Assembly: GCF_000272045.2 (NCBI RefSeq)
Contig: NZ_AJYZ02000042.1
Location: 142,365-206,364, forward strand
DNA from: Vibrio crassostreae 9ZC13
Lineage (GTDB): Bacteria > Pseudomonadota > Gammaproteobacteria > Enterobacterales > Vibrionaceae
Length of the DNA stretch: 64,000 nucleotides
Direction of reading: 5' to 3'
Shown in pieces: positions 1 to 7,228 of the stretch (the first letter of the stretch is position 1; the number at the start of each line of letters is the position of its first letter). The notes beneath the pieces were generated by a model. That model saw nothing but the letters and a program-made list of their open reading frames with translations, ran no database searches and was not told the DNA's origin. The position numbers and the translations under genes are program-made.

Positions 1-12
1 TTTATCTCCTGA

Positions 13-47
13 GCCCGAGTTCACAATTCTGAACTCGGGCTTTTTTT
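13..47 (+). terminator. Rho-independent terminator of an upstream gene
   Basis: Perfect 11-bp stem (13-23 with 30-40), 6-nt loop, then seven T. It ends a gene lying before the window on the plus strand. Because the stem is symmetric it could also be read from the other side, but the T run favours the plus strand. Confidence 0.85.
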
Positions 48-160
48 CGCCTTGAGAAAAGTGAAAATTTGACCGATTCTTAAAGTTGGAGTCACAAAAA
101 CTCCGTAAAGTTGTAATCATTGTATGTTAGTAAATGGAACACCCGTATGAGGACTGCACT

Positions 161-334
161 ATGAAGAGACAAAAGCGTGATCGACTAGAGCGAGCACAAT
201 CTCAAGGTTACAAGGCTGGTTTAAATGGACGGTCGCAAGAAGCTTGCCCATATAGCCAAATGGATTCTCGCTCTTATTGGTTAGGTGGATGGCGTGACGC
301 CAAAGATGATAAGCAATCAGGTCTCTATAAGTAG
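161..334 (+). CDS. rmf: Ribosome modulation factor (RMF)
   Basis: 57-residue basic protein. RMF binds 70S ribosomes in stationary phase and promotes their dimerisation into inactive 100S particles. It begins MKRQKRDRLERA and carries GRSQEACPY and WLGGWRDA, matching the enterobacterial RMF pattern over its whole length (E. coli RMF is 55 aa). I chose the ATG at 161 because TGAGGA lies 7 nt upstream and the family starts MKRQKRDR; the in-frame ATG at 134 would add nine unrelated residues. It stands alone, divergent from fabA, which is the order seen in gammaproteobacteria (rmf, fabA, lon-like, matP). Identification is by recalled family pattern and is firm. Confidence 0.96.
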   Translation: MKRQKRDRLERAQSQGYKAGLNGRSQEACPYSQMDSRSYWLGGWRDAKDDKQSGLYK

Positions 335-360
335 ATAGGGCGTAAAGAATTCAAGGTCAG

Positions 361-395
361 GGCTCCATTGTCTGTTGATTACAACGGCTGGAGCC
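361..395 (+). terminator. Possible rmf terminator hairpin
   Basis: GGCTCCA at 361-367 pairs with TGGAGCC at 389-395, with a 21-nt loop. The following TTGTTAG is only weakly T-rich, so termination efficiency is doubtful. It lies 27 nt after the rmf stop. Confidence 0.4.
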
Positions 396-544
396 TTGTT
401 AGTTTCAGAACAATACAAAGACTCCCAGAGCTATGTAGCATTCTAGTTTCGCTATCATAAGCGTATCGCTGGTGGATTTATCCTGTTTCAAGCTTAATAC
501 GGGATATTTTAATGCACTATAACTAAGTTTATTGGAACGAAAAT

Positions 545-565
545 AAAGCAGCCATGGGCTGCTTT
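545..565 (-). terminator. fabA terminator
   Basis: AAAGCAGCC (545-553) and GGCTGCTTT (557-565) form a perfect 9-bp stem with a 3-nt loop just beyond the fabA stop. Read on the minus strand it is followed by ATTTTCGTT. Confidence 0.75.
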
Positions 566-586
566 ACTAAAAATCTAACTATTAGA

Positions 587-1102
587 TTAGAATGCTGACG
601 TATCTTGGAAAAGGCCAACTTTCAAATCTTTAGCAACGTAGATCTCTTTACCATCAACAAGTACGCGACCATCCGCAAGGCCCATAACTAGACGACGGTT
701 AACAACACGCTTCATGTGGATCTCGTAAGTTACTTTTTTCGCTGTAGGCAGAATTTGACCAGTGAATTTCACTTCGCCAACCCCTAGAGCACGACCTTTA
801 CCTTCGCCGCCAACCCAACCAAGGTAGAAACCAACCAGCTGCCACATTGCGTCAAGGCCTAGACAACCAGGCATTACAGGGTCACCTGGGAAGTGACAAT
901 CGAAGAACCATAGGTCAGGAGTAATATCCAGCTCAGCAAGAACTAAACCTTTACCGTAATCACCTTCAGTTTCAGACATCTTAGTGATGCGATCCATCAT
1001 TAGCATGTTCGGTGCTGGTAGTTGAGGGCCTTGTGGCCATAGTTCGCCTTGGCTTGATGCTAGAAGCTCTTCGCGAGTGTAAGAATCACGTTTGTTTTGC
1101 AT
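587..1102 (-). CDS. fabA: 3-hydroxydecanoyl-[acyl-carrier-protein] dehydratase/isomerase
   Basis: Cytosolic enzyme of type II fatty-acid synthesis that dehydrates 3-hydroxydecanoyl-ACP and isomerises trans-2- to cis-3-decenoyl-ACP, the entry to unsaturated fatty acids. Hot-dog fold of 171 aa (E. coli 172). The catalytic His is in DCHFPGDPVMPG (residue 70 from the chosen start) and the catalytic Asp in LGLDAMWQLVG (residue 84). The C-terminus DLKVGLFQDTSAF is identical to the E. coli one. Start: the ATG at 1102 has GGAG nine nt upstream; a TTG two codons earlier is too close to that site. Convergent with rmf. The upstream gap holds sequences matching FabR and FadR operators (1137-1172), so repression by FabR and activation by FadR are likely. 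Confidence 0.97.
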   Translation of the reverse strand: MQNKRDSYTREELLASSQGELWPQGPQLPAPNMLMMDRITKMSETEGDYGKGLVLAELDITPDLWFFDCHFPGDPVMPGCLGLDAMWQLVGFYLGWVGGEGKGRALGVGEVKFTGQILPTAKKVTYEIHMKRVVNRRLVMGLADGRVLVDGKEIYVAKDLKVGLFQDTSAF

Positions 1103-1136
1103 TATCAATTACTCCGATTTTTGATAGGTGCATATT

Positions 1137-1154
1137 AGTGAACAGGTGTACGCT
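1137..1154 (-). promoter_or_regulatory. FabR operator upstream of fabA
   Basis: On the minus strand this reads AGCGTACACCTGTTCACT, one change from the E. coli FabR palindrome AGCGTACANNTGTTCGCT as I remember it. It lies 35 nt before the fabA ATG, where binding would block transcription. FabR is the TetR-family repressor of unsaturated fatty-acid synthesis; its gene is not in this window. Confidence 0.75.
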
Positions 1155-1155
1155 A

Positions 1156-1172
1156 AACAAGTCCGATCAGTA
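1156..1172 (-). promoter_or_regulatory. FadR operator upstream of fabA
   Basis: Minus strand TACTGATCGGACTTGTT, 12 of 17 positions in the FadR consensus (AACTGGTCRGACCAGTT) and matching the core of the E. coli fabA site. It sits immediately upstream of the FabR site, near the expected -35/-40 region, which is the activating position. It ends one base before the stop codon of the next gene. Confidence 0.7.
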
Positions 1173-2825
1173 CTAGACAAACCAGTTTTTAATGCGTCCA
1201 ACGATTCCAATAGGGTGCTCATGTCTTTCAAAGTTTTCAATACGTTCCGCGATTTTACTCAGAACGCTTTCTTGTTCATCGTCTCTAAATGGCTTGTTTA
1301 TAATGAGAGGAATTGCTTCGTCTACATTAGACACAGACCAAATATGGAATTCTTCATTCTTAATGCTTTCAATAAGGTCAGGCTTTAGTGCGAGGTGCCT
1401 TAAATTCGATCTTGGAAGGATCACACCTTGTTCGCCAGTTAAGCCGTTGTGCTTACACACATGGTAGAAGCCTTCGATTTTCTCGTTTAGCCCGCCAACA
1501 GCTTGCACACGTCCAAATTGGTCAACTGCACCTGTAACCGCAATTTGTTGATTGATAGGGTATTCAGACAAAGCACTCACCAAAGAGCAAAGCTCTGCAA
1601 GAGAAGCACTATCGCCATCTACTTCGCAATACGATTGCTCAAATACCACAGAAGCGGCATAAGGTAGCGGATCTTCAAGGTTGAGTGCGCTGCTCACAAA
1701 TGCTTGCATGATCATCATACCTTTTGCATGAAGATTACCACCAAGTTCGGCTTTGCGCTCAACATCGGCAATATCACCATCACCAAAGTGAATAACACAG
1801 GAAATTCGTGCAGGTTCACCATACGATATCGGGTGTCCCGGTACATCGATGACCGTCAATCCATTAACTTGACCAACTTGTTCACCTTCAGTTTCGATAA
1901 TGACTTGGCCATCACGAATATCATCAAGGGCGCGTTCTGGTAGATAAGATTCACGGTTGTATTTGTGCTGTTGAGCTTGCTGGATATGGTGAATATCAAT
2001 CTCACCATTGTCGGCTTCAATCAAAGCTTCGTTCAATAACGCGTTGTGCCAAATAGGGCACAGTGGGATATAGCTTTGATCTTCGGTTTCTCTTGCTCCG
2101 GCAGTAAGAATGCCAGTCAACGCTTGTTGCGTGATGTTTGGTAATTCATAGCGTTGTTGAAGCCACTTAAGGTAACCAAGATATTGAGTCAGAGTGTCTT
2201 CTGAGAGCTTAATGTCCTGTTCAATTTCGCTGAATAGGCAAAAACCGGTTTGAATATCGCTGTCTAGGTAATCAAGGTCACCTAGTTGAGCTCTGTCTCC
2301 AACTACAATTAACTTAATATTGTAAGTAAGAGGTAAGGTTGGCGACTGATTCAAGTGTTCAGGGTTACTGCTGATAGGCTCTACAGCTTCACCAAGCAGC
2401 GCAGATTTAAGCAGTAACCAGCTTCCTGGGTTTGCCAAGATCAGGTTTGCTGAAACGATCAGATAACCGTTGTTTGCTCTAGCCAGTAGGCCAGGTTTTG
2501 TCGCAATAACCTTACCGTCTTTCGATTGAACTTGGTCAAATAGAGAGGCAGCATTTAAAGACTCAGTTTTGATAACCGGCAGAGTGTGATCATCTAAAGC
2601 AGTGACTAGAGATTCAACAATCATTTGACGATAGATCGAATTGTCTGGAGCGTTTACAAGTAAAACACGCGAAAGGTTAGACAAACGGACAAAGCGGGTT
2701 AACGCATCTTTGAATCTATGTTGAATATCTGAAAACGGGAAAGGCGAGATGTCAGGGAATTGCTCTAATTGAGCGCTATATTCGTCGTACTGAGGCGTAA
2801 CATGTCGCCAATCTACTTGAGTCAT
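1173..2825 (-). CDS. Lon-family (YcbZ/LonP-type) protease
   Basis: 550-aa cytosolic protein with a C-terminal Lon S16 peptidase domain. The Ser-Lys catalytic dyad is visible: Ser406 in EVDGDSASLAEL and Lys449 in GGLNEKIEGFY. The N-terminal part resembles the AAA-like region of YcbZ, but where a Walker A motif would lie (about residues 53-67, VLLVNAPDNSIYRQ) the glycines and the lysine are missing, so ATP use is doubtful. E. coli YcbZ is 586 aa and sits at the same place between fabA and matP. The ATG at 2825 is the first in frame. The substrate is unknown. Its stop lies 70 nt upstream of fabA, with the FabR/FadR sites between, so fabA has its own promoter. Confidence 0.85.
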   Translation of the reverse strand: MTQVDWRHVTPQYDEYSAQLEQFPDISPFPFSDIQHRFKDALTRFVRLSNLSRVLLVNAPDNSIYRQMIVESLVTALDDHTLPVIKTESLNAASLFDQVQSKDGKVIATKPGLLARANNGYLIVSANLILANPGSWLLLKSALLGEAVEPISSNPEHLNQSPTLPLTYNIKLIVVGDRAQLGDLDYLDSDIQTGFCLFSEIEQDIKLSEDTLTQYLGYLKWLQQRYELPNITQQALTGILTAGARETEDQSYIPLCPIWHNALLNEALIEADNGEIDIHHIQQAQQHKYNRESYLPERALDDIRDGQVIIETEGEQVGQVNGLTVIDVPGHPISYGEPARISCVIHFGDGDIADVERKAELGGNLHAKGMMIMQAFVSSALNLEDPLPYAASVVFEQSYCEVDGDSASLAELCSLVSALSEYPINQQIAVTGAVDQFGRVQAVGGLNEKIEGFYHVCKHNGLTGEQGVILPRSNLRHLALKPDLIESIKNEEFHIWSVSNVDEAIPLIINKPFRDDEQESVLSKIAERIENFERHEHPIGIVGRIKNWFV

Positions 2826-2977
2826 TTAAGTTTCTGATTATGATAATGAGGTAGGGAGTATATAGAAAAACCGATCTCGCTTGTAGCTCTATGTTGTAGT
2901 TACTAATCACTAAGCTAATATAAGTATGATCTTGGTCTATTCTTTCAAGATCATAATTGTTAAATAGCCTATTTTGG

Positions 2978-2990
2978 GTTACGCTGTCAC
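2978..2990. other. matS-like sequence next to matP (one mismatch)
   Basis: GTTACGCTGTCAC differs at one position from the MatP-binding consensus GTGACRNYGTCAC. It lies 24 nt before the matP ATG, in the matP 5' region. One-mismatch copies are expected about once per 130 kb by chance, so this alone is suggestive only. Confidence 0.35.
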
Positions 2991-3014
2991 TAGGATTAAC
3001 TCTCGAGATTAGAC

Positions 3015-3470
3015 ATGAAATATCAGCAACTTGAAAACTTGGAATGTGGTTGGAAATGGAACTATCTGGTCAAAAAATGGAAAGAAGGCGAGTCGATCAC
3101 CTGCCACATAGATTCAAGTGAAGCTGACGTTGCTGTTAAAGCCTTATTGAAGCTGGAACACCAGCCTACGGGTGTTCTTGAGTGGATCTCTAACAACATG
3201 TCTCCTGAGCTCGATAACAAGCTTAAACAAGCGATCAGAGCTAAGCGAAAACGCCACTTCAATGCTGAACAAGTTCATACAAAGAAGAAATCAATCGACC
3301 TTGATTACCGTGTATGGGAAAAGCTATCTCAACGTGCGAACGAGCTAGGTTGTACGCTCTCAGATGCCATCGAGTATTTGGTTAGCGAAGCGTCTCGTAG
3401 TGAGCAGGCCAGCAAGACGGTGACTAGCCTCAAAGAAGACTTAAGCAAGCTCCTTTCTGACGATAAATAA
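3015..3470 (+). CDS. matP: Macrodomain Ter protein MatP
   Basis: 151-aa DNA-binding protein that binds matS sites and condenses the terminus region, delaying segregation of the sister Ter regions. The start MKYQQLENLECGWKWNYLVK and the central RAKRKRHFNAEQ..TKKKSIDLD are close to the E. coli sequence. The central segment (about residues 75-125) is the ribbon-helix-helix part; the C-terminal 25 residues are predicted coiled coil. It is divergent from the Lon-like gene, as in E. coli. Two perfect matS sites occur elsewhere in this window (15888, 53761). Confidence 0.95.
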   Translation: MKYQQLENLECGWKWNYLVKKWKEGESITCHIDSSEADVAVKALLKLEHQPTGVLEWISNNMSPELDNKLKQAIRAKRKRHFNAEQVHTKKKSIDLDYRVWEKLSQRANELGCTLSDAIEYLVSEASRSEQASKTVTSLKEDLSKLLSDDK

Positions 3471-3493
3471 CCATCAACAGTAGTGGTGACATT

Positions 3494-3802
3494 ATGATGT
3501 ACGTAATCTTAATCGGTGCGGTATTAGTTTTTTGGTTAGTAGCAGTCGATCGACCGGTATTGAAAATTAAATTTAGCGACGGGGCGATCGAACAAGTTAA
3601 AGGGCATCTTCCACCGAGCTTTAAGCACAACCTTCAAGAGATTGGTCATAACAATACCTTTAAAGGCGAGCTAAAAGTGTATGCAAAACGTTCTGGTTAC
3701 AATCTCAAGTTCACTAAAGATGTTCCTAAAAACGTACAGCAACGTATTCGTAACGTGTTCCCGCATAATGGTTTTAAGTCTAAAGGCTCAAAGAAAGCGT
3801 AA
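3494..3802 (+). CDS. Small membrane-anchored protein, DUF3634-like
   Basis: 102 aa. One hydrophobic N-terminal segment (about residues 4-18, VILIGAVLVFWLVAV) is followed by a basic soluble part rich in Lys. It fits a small Vibrio family I recall as DUF3634, of unknown function; that name is from memory. It begins 24 nt after matP stops on the same strand and could be co-transcribed. Two adjacent ATG codons (3494, 3497) are possible starts and neither has a strong ribosome site. A homologous protein next to matP in other vibrios would support the call. Confidence 0.6.
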   Translation: MMYVILIGAVLVFWLVAVDRPVLKIKFSDGAIEQVKGHLPPSFKHNLQEIGHNNTFKGELKVYAKRSGYNLKFTKDVPKNVQQRIRNVFPHNGFKSKGSKKA

Positions 3803-3907
3803 TCGTTGAGAGTTACGCGTTAGCTGGTCAATCCTCATACTAAGTTAATCCTTCATTTCTCTTAAATCTCCGCATACTGTTCTCACCCTCAACAAAGAGA
3901 GAGCAGT

Positions 3908-4219
3908 ATGAGATATCTAGTATTACTATTATGTTTTTTATCCCCAGTCGCTTTTCCCGACGATGCATTGGTTAATCCTGTAGCTAAAAAGATAAAAGTC
4001 ACCGTCATGAAAGGGCTCAACAAGAGTAATGTTGATTTCGAGGGTTATTGCGATCTGATGATTGAGATGAAGCACTCTAAAGGTTATGCAAGAATCAAAA
4101 AGGTGAGAACGTCTGGAGATAGTAAAGTTTGCAAGCAGGCGAAAAAACACCTACCGACGAAGAAAAGGTTCAAATACAGCTTTCCAGAAAAGTATATCCG
4201 GCTACATATCACACACTAG
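3908..4219 (+). CDS. Small secreted protein resembling the TolA C-terminal domain
   Basis: 103 aa with a signal peptide (hydrophobic residues about 4-16, then AFPDDA). The mature part has two cysteines (YCDLMIEM and SKVCKQAKKHLP) in the spacing of the TolA C-terminal domain, with the pattern G.ARI..V..SGD..VC..A...LP. TolA proper is much longer, with a TM helix and a helical linker, and this protein has neither. Function unknown; perhaps a periplasmic partner in envelope processes. AGAGAGAG just upstream is the likely ribosome site for the ATG at 3908. No clear operon partner. Confidence 0.55.
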   Translation: MRYLVLLLCFLSPVAFPDDALVNPVAKKIKVTVMKGLNKSNVDFEGYCDLMIEMKHSKGYARIKKVRTSGDSKVCKQAKKHLPTKKRFKYSFPEKYIRLHITH

Positions 4220-4363
4220 CCACTCTCAACGCACTATAACTAAATATCCTTAATTTTATTGAAACAATTTCGTGAACCAATCTCTAATTTCTATTAATAT
4301 TAGTTTTGTTATAAAGGCAGGATATGCCGATACAAGAGCATTTACGGCAAAGGAAAGTCACGG

Positions 4364-5584
4364 TTGTTGTTAGCAAATAAAAGTTATACCCCTGAAGTAG
4401 TTGAGATCTCAAGGAAGGTCTCAATCAATGTTGAAGCTCGCTTTAATCGATGGTTAATCTCACCTGAATATAAGCTCGCACAATCTACAGTAGACACGTT
4501 ACTAAGTTTGGAAAATAGGTATTGTGATAGTGTCATATTTGATGAATCTGACCGCATATCTCACAATCAACGTATTTTATTGCGCTGCGAGCAGGATAGA
4601 GTCAATGCTCGTCGTGAAAAAGTCGACGCGAAGCAACAAACCTTACGATACGTTATCGATGATGTCAGCAATGCCGCTTCTGCGCTAATGCTTGAGAAGC
4701 TTCAAGGTACCTTAATAAGTTCGTTGTTTTCAGACTTACCCGATTACAATCAGTTCGCTAGTGTTGCGTATTCGCCATCTTTAAACTTTTCCAAACTCCA
4801 TGAAATATCCGCGAAAAGTAGGCCATTGAGCTCAAGTTTAATCGAGTTTGTTTCCAATCAAGAGTTTGCAGATAAATATGGAAAGAAATCTAAGGTAATT
4901 CTCGATCCAAAAGTTGCAGCACGACAAATAGGAATAGAAAATTGTCGTTTATTGTTCCCATTGTTAATGAGTCAACAGCTGATTAAGTGGAATGATGGCA
5001 ACATTAAACACATCACACCTAAGGTTTGGCAACACTTGGTCGTGACGTCAAATGCGACTCGAATTCGACTTCAAGAAACGTCGGTTAAAGATCCTAACGT
5101 AGGCATTTTACTTGGTGTGTTGAGAGTTCTGCCTTTGTTTTTAATTTGTAACCACTTTTCTTCAACGTTTGAAGACGCATTGGTAAAAACGATGCTTGGT
5201 TATCGTGAAGCAAGTGACAAGCATGACGAATATTATGCTTGTACTGAGGTGATGCCAAACACACAGTTTCTTGAATCAATGGTCGAGCAGCTAGAGCTTA
5301 AGCTACTAAAAAACCTCGTTGAATTTATAGATTGGAGCCCTGGAAATCAGTTCATCAAGAGGGCACTTCTAGAGGAAGTGAATGACATTCCAGTACTTGA
5401 GCGAACGGTTTATGGTGCAGCTTTGGCTCAAGGTAGAAAATATTCTGTTTTCGAGGCGTTAGATAATAGTGAACTATTTAACGTTAAGCACCGACCTTAT
5501 TGGTTTTCAACTGTTCAAATGTCTATCGCGACGATTGAGCAGATGCAAGATAAAGGATTGGGAAAGCTTACGGTGAACATGTAA
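4364..5584 (+). CDS. HDOD-domain-like protein
   Basis: 406 aa, soluble, with no TM segment. The central part (about residues 120-330) has the helical pattern of HDOD domains, including ILDPKVAARQIGIENCRLLFP, like the Dp.ia.klL pattern. HDOD proteins are non-catalytic HD relatives in signalling; no HD, GGDEF or EAL catalytic motif is seen. The first part (residues 1-110) is charged and helical. The start is uncertain. In this frame the first candidate is a TTG at 4364 with AGGA nine nt before it, but an ATG at 4324 with a better ribosome site opens an overlapping frame that stops after 18 codons. A one-base shift would join the two, so the gene may carry a frameshift or sequencing error at its 5' end. 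Confidence 0.65.
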   Translation: MLLANKSYTPEVVEISRKVSINVEARFNRWLISPEYKLAQSTVDTLLSLENRYCDSVIFDESDRISHNQRILLRCEQDRVNARREKVDAKQQTLRYVIDDVSNAASALMLEKLQGTLISSLFSDLPDYNQFASVAYSPSLNFSKLHEISAKSRPLSSSLIEFVSNQEFADKYGKKSKVILDPKVAARQIGIENCRLLFPLLMSQQLIKWNDGNIKHITPKVWQHLVVTSNATRIRLQETSVKDPNVGILLGVLRVLPLFLICNHFSSTFEDALVKTMLGYREASDKHDEYYACTEVMPNTQFLESMVEQLELKLLKNLVEFIDWSPGNQFIKRALLEEVNDIPVLERTVYGAALAQGRKYSVFEALDNSELFNVKHRPYWFSTVQMSIATIEQMQDKGLGKLTVNM

Positions 5585-5585
5585 T

Positions 5586-5622
5586 AAAAAGAGAGAGTCT
5601 CATTAATGTCGCTCTCTTTTTT
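5586..5622 (+). terminator. Terminator after the HDOD gene
   Basis: AAAAAGAGAG (5586-5595) pairs with CTCTCTTTTT (5612-5621) directly after the stop codon, ending in a T run. Confidence 0.75.
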
Positions 5623-5684
5623 GTTGCGCTGTAACTTTATGTGAATGTCTTGTTTTGGCGCTAAACAGTAGGATTACACTCTAC

Positions 5685-6287
5685 TTAACTGACCACTTCG
5701 AAGGTAAACGACTCTTGCTTTGCTATTGCGTGTTTAACAGGGATACCAAGGCGCTGGCAAGTCATCAGAACTTTCAATTTCCTGTCGGCAGGAGCGTGCT
5801 CTGACAGAATCACCGAGCTTAGGCACTCTCTATTAAGGTAGAGTTTATTTCCGATCATCTCGTCATCAGGTAATACCCAGCGGTATTCCTTTTCATAACG
5901 CCAATTAGAATGCTTAATTTTGAATATCTCAGCTCCCAGTCTTGATGTTTGTAAACCTCTTAGCGATGTCGGGCGGAACATATTCGGTTCGTCTTCATAC
6001 TGGACTTCAAAACAGTTGAGATTGGCCTCGCCGTTATAGCAGTTGAGATCATACTCGATACACATGCCTTTAAAGTTGTCACCATACTGCGACCATAGTA
6101 TTGGGTGGTCGTTCGACTGAGAGAAACACATGATCTTAAAGTTTTGTTGAAGCTCTTTGTTGAATGCGTGGTTAGATTCAAAAGGGTTATTAAAAGTTTT
6201 AGCGTAATCAAACCACAACGAACACTCGGAAATAGATTGTATGTTTCTGTCGTGGAGCGATCTGAACTTATAAAGTTTAGGCAACAT
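5685..6287 (-). CDS. DUF2971-family protein
   Basis: 200 aa, soluble. The family signature is visible: LYKFRSL near the N-terminus, LWFDYAKTFNNPFES (compare lwfs.p..fNDPfd), then MCFSQSNDHPILWSQYGDNFKGMCIEYD (compare cfS...lMWshYa..h.G.ciefD). Biochemical function is unknown. DUF2971 genes are scattered in bacterial genomes, often next to mobile or defence genes. Here it stands alone between two unrelated genes. I prefer the ATG at 6287, with AGG eight nt upstream, over a GTG three codons earlier. No nuclease or transferase motif is recognisable. Confidence 0.75.
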   Translation of the reverse strand: MLPKLYKFRSLHDRNIQSISECSLWFDYAKTFNNPFESNHAFNKELQQNFKIMCFSQSNDHPILWSQYGDNFKGMCIEYDLNCYNGEANLNCFEVQYEDEPNMFRPTSLRGLQTSRLGAEIFKIKHSNWRYEKEYRWVLPDDEMIGNKLYLNRECLSSVILSEHAPADRKLKVLMTCQRLGIPVKHAIAKQESFTFEVVS

Positions 6288-6625
6288 ATCAAACACCTAG
6301 TTTACAAAATTGCCTGATGTTAACACTTTAATTTATTTTTAAGGATTGAATGCATAGCATTTGATTGCTTAATCACCAAATTTATTCGTATAACTGTTTG
6401 ATAGATAAAAATTTAAACACGAAATAGTAGCCTGTTAAAGTGGTTTATTTTGCGTTAGGGCAAAGCTTTCAAGTTGTAACTTTTTACAGAAGATACAACG
6501 TAACTTTATTTATGGTTGAATTGTCTTGTCAAAGTAGAGGTCGAGTAGGGAAATAGGTGATTAAAATTAAAGCCGAGCTTTAAAAGGACGGCTTTAGTAG
6601 TATTGAGCCTACGAGTGAATCAAGT
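6288..6625. other. AT-rich intergenic stretch
   Basis: Very AT-rich. Apart from the terminator at 6569-6595 I see no ORF with a ribosome site, RNA gene or repeat. It probably holds the promoter of the DUF2971 gene at its left end. Confidence 0.6.
6569..6595 (-). terminator. Terminator of the outer-membrane protein gene
   Basis: AAAGCCG (6569-6575) pairs with CGGCTTT (6589-6595). On the minus strand it is followed by AATTTTAAT, 31 nt after the stop codon. Confidence 0.65.
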
Positions 6626-7228
6626 TTAGAAGTGGTACCTTGCACCTAGGTAAGCGGTTTGAGGTGACACATCGATGGATTCAATTTCAACGTTTGCATA
6701 GCGGTAACCAATATGGATATCGATGTTGTCTGTTACCATCGCACCAAGCTCAGCACCAACTTGGTAGGCTGCTTCAGACTTAGAGTCTGATACTCCAAAA
6801 GCTTTCGCTTCCATATCCATAGAGCCAACACCGGCTAATAAAGATACATACAGATCTAATACGTCACCTTCAACAATAAACTTTGGTTTAATGTTTACGA
6901 AGAAAGCATGGCCTTCAATATCCATTAAGTCGTTATAGCTAACTTTTCCGATTTTTCGGTACTCGGCTTCTAGCCCCAGTTTGACGACATCATGTGTATT
7001 GAATTCGTAGCCTCCAACCAAGTTATAGCTAAAGTCTGATAGATCAGATGAATCTTCAATGGCGCTGCCACGATATTCTAATTCAGTTTCATTATAAAAG
7101 CCGATATCAACACCAGCATAAAAATGACCATGCTCTCTAGGTGAGTTTTCGTTTTCACTAGCAAGCGCCTGCGAGCTGATGCCAAAAAAAGCGGTGAATA
7201 GCGATAGGGCGATTGTACTGATTTTCAT
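6626..7228 (-). CDS. Small outer-membrane beta-barrel protein
   Basis: 200 aa. The signal peptide (MKISTIALSLFTAFFG...QALA, cleavage about residue 23) is followed by alternating hydrophobic and polar strands such as HFYAGVDIGFYNETELEY, YNLVGGYEF and VKLGLEAEYRKIG, ending YLGARYHF. The terminal aromatic residue is the signal for insertion by the Bam complex. Size and pattern fit an eight-stranded barrel of the OmpA-like/porin-family type; the ligand is unknown. I chose the ATG at 7228 because GAAGG lies 6 nt upstream and a proper signal peptide starts there; the longer frame from 7282 would mask it. Monocistronic, with its own terminator. Confidence 0.8.
   Translation of the reverse strand: MKISTIALSLFTAFFGISSQALASENENSPREHGHFYAGVDIGFYNETELEYRGSAIEDSSDLSDFSYNLVGGYEFNTHDVVKLGLEAEYRKIGKVSYNDLMDIEGHAFFVNIKPKFIVEGDVLDLYVSLLAGVGSMDMEAKAFGVSDSKSEAAYQVGAELGAMVTDNIDIHIGYRYANVEIESIDVSPQTAYLGARYHF

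Noticed and set aside
1128..1388. An 86-codon plus-strand frame over the fabA control region
   Set aside because: Antisense to the Lon-like gene and crossing the FabR/FadR sites; no ribosome site.
5960..6292. A 110-codon minus-strand frame inside the DUF2971 gene
   Set aside because: It is a shadow of the real gene in another frame; composition is rich in Ser/Thr/Arg without motif.
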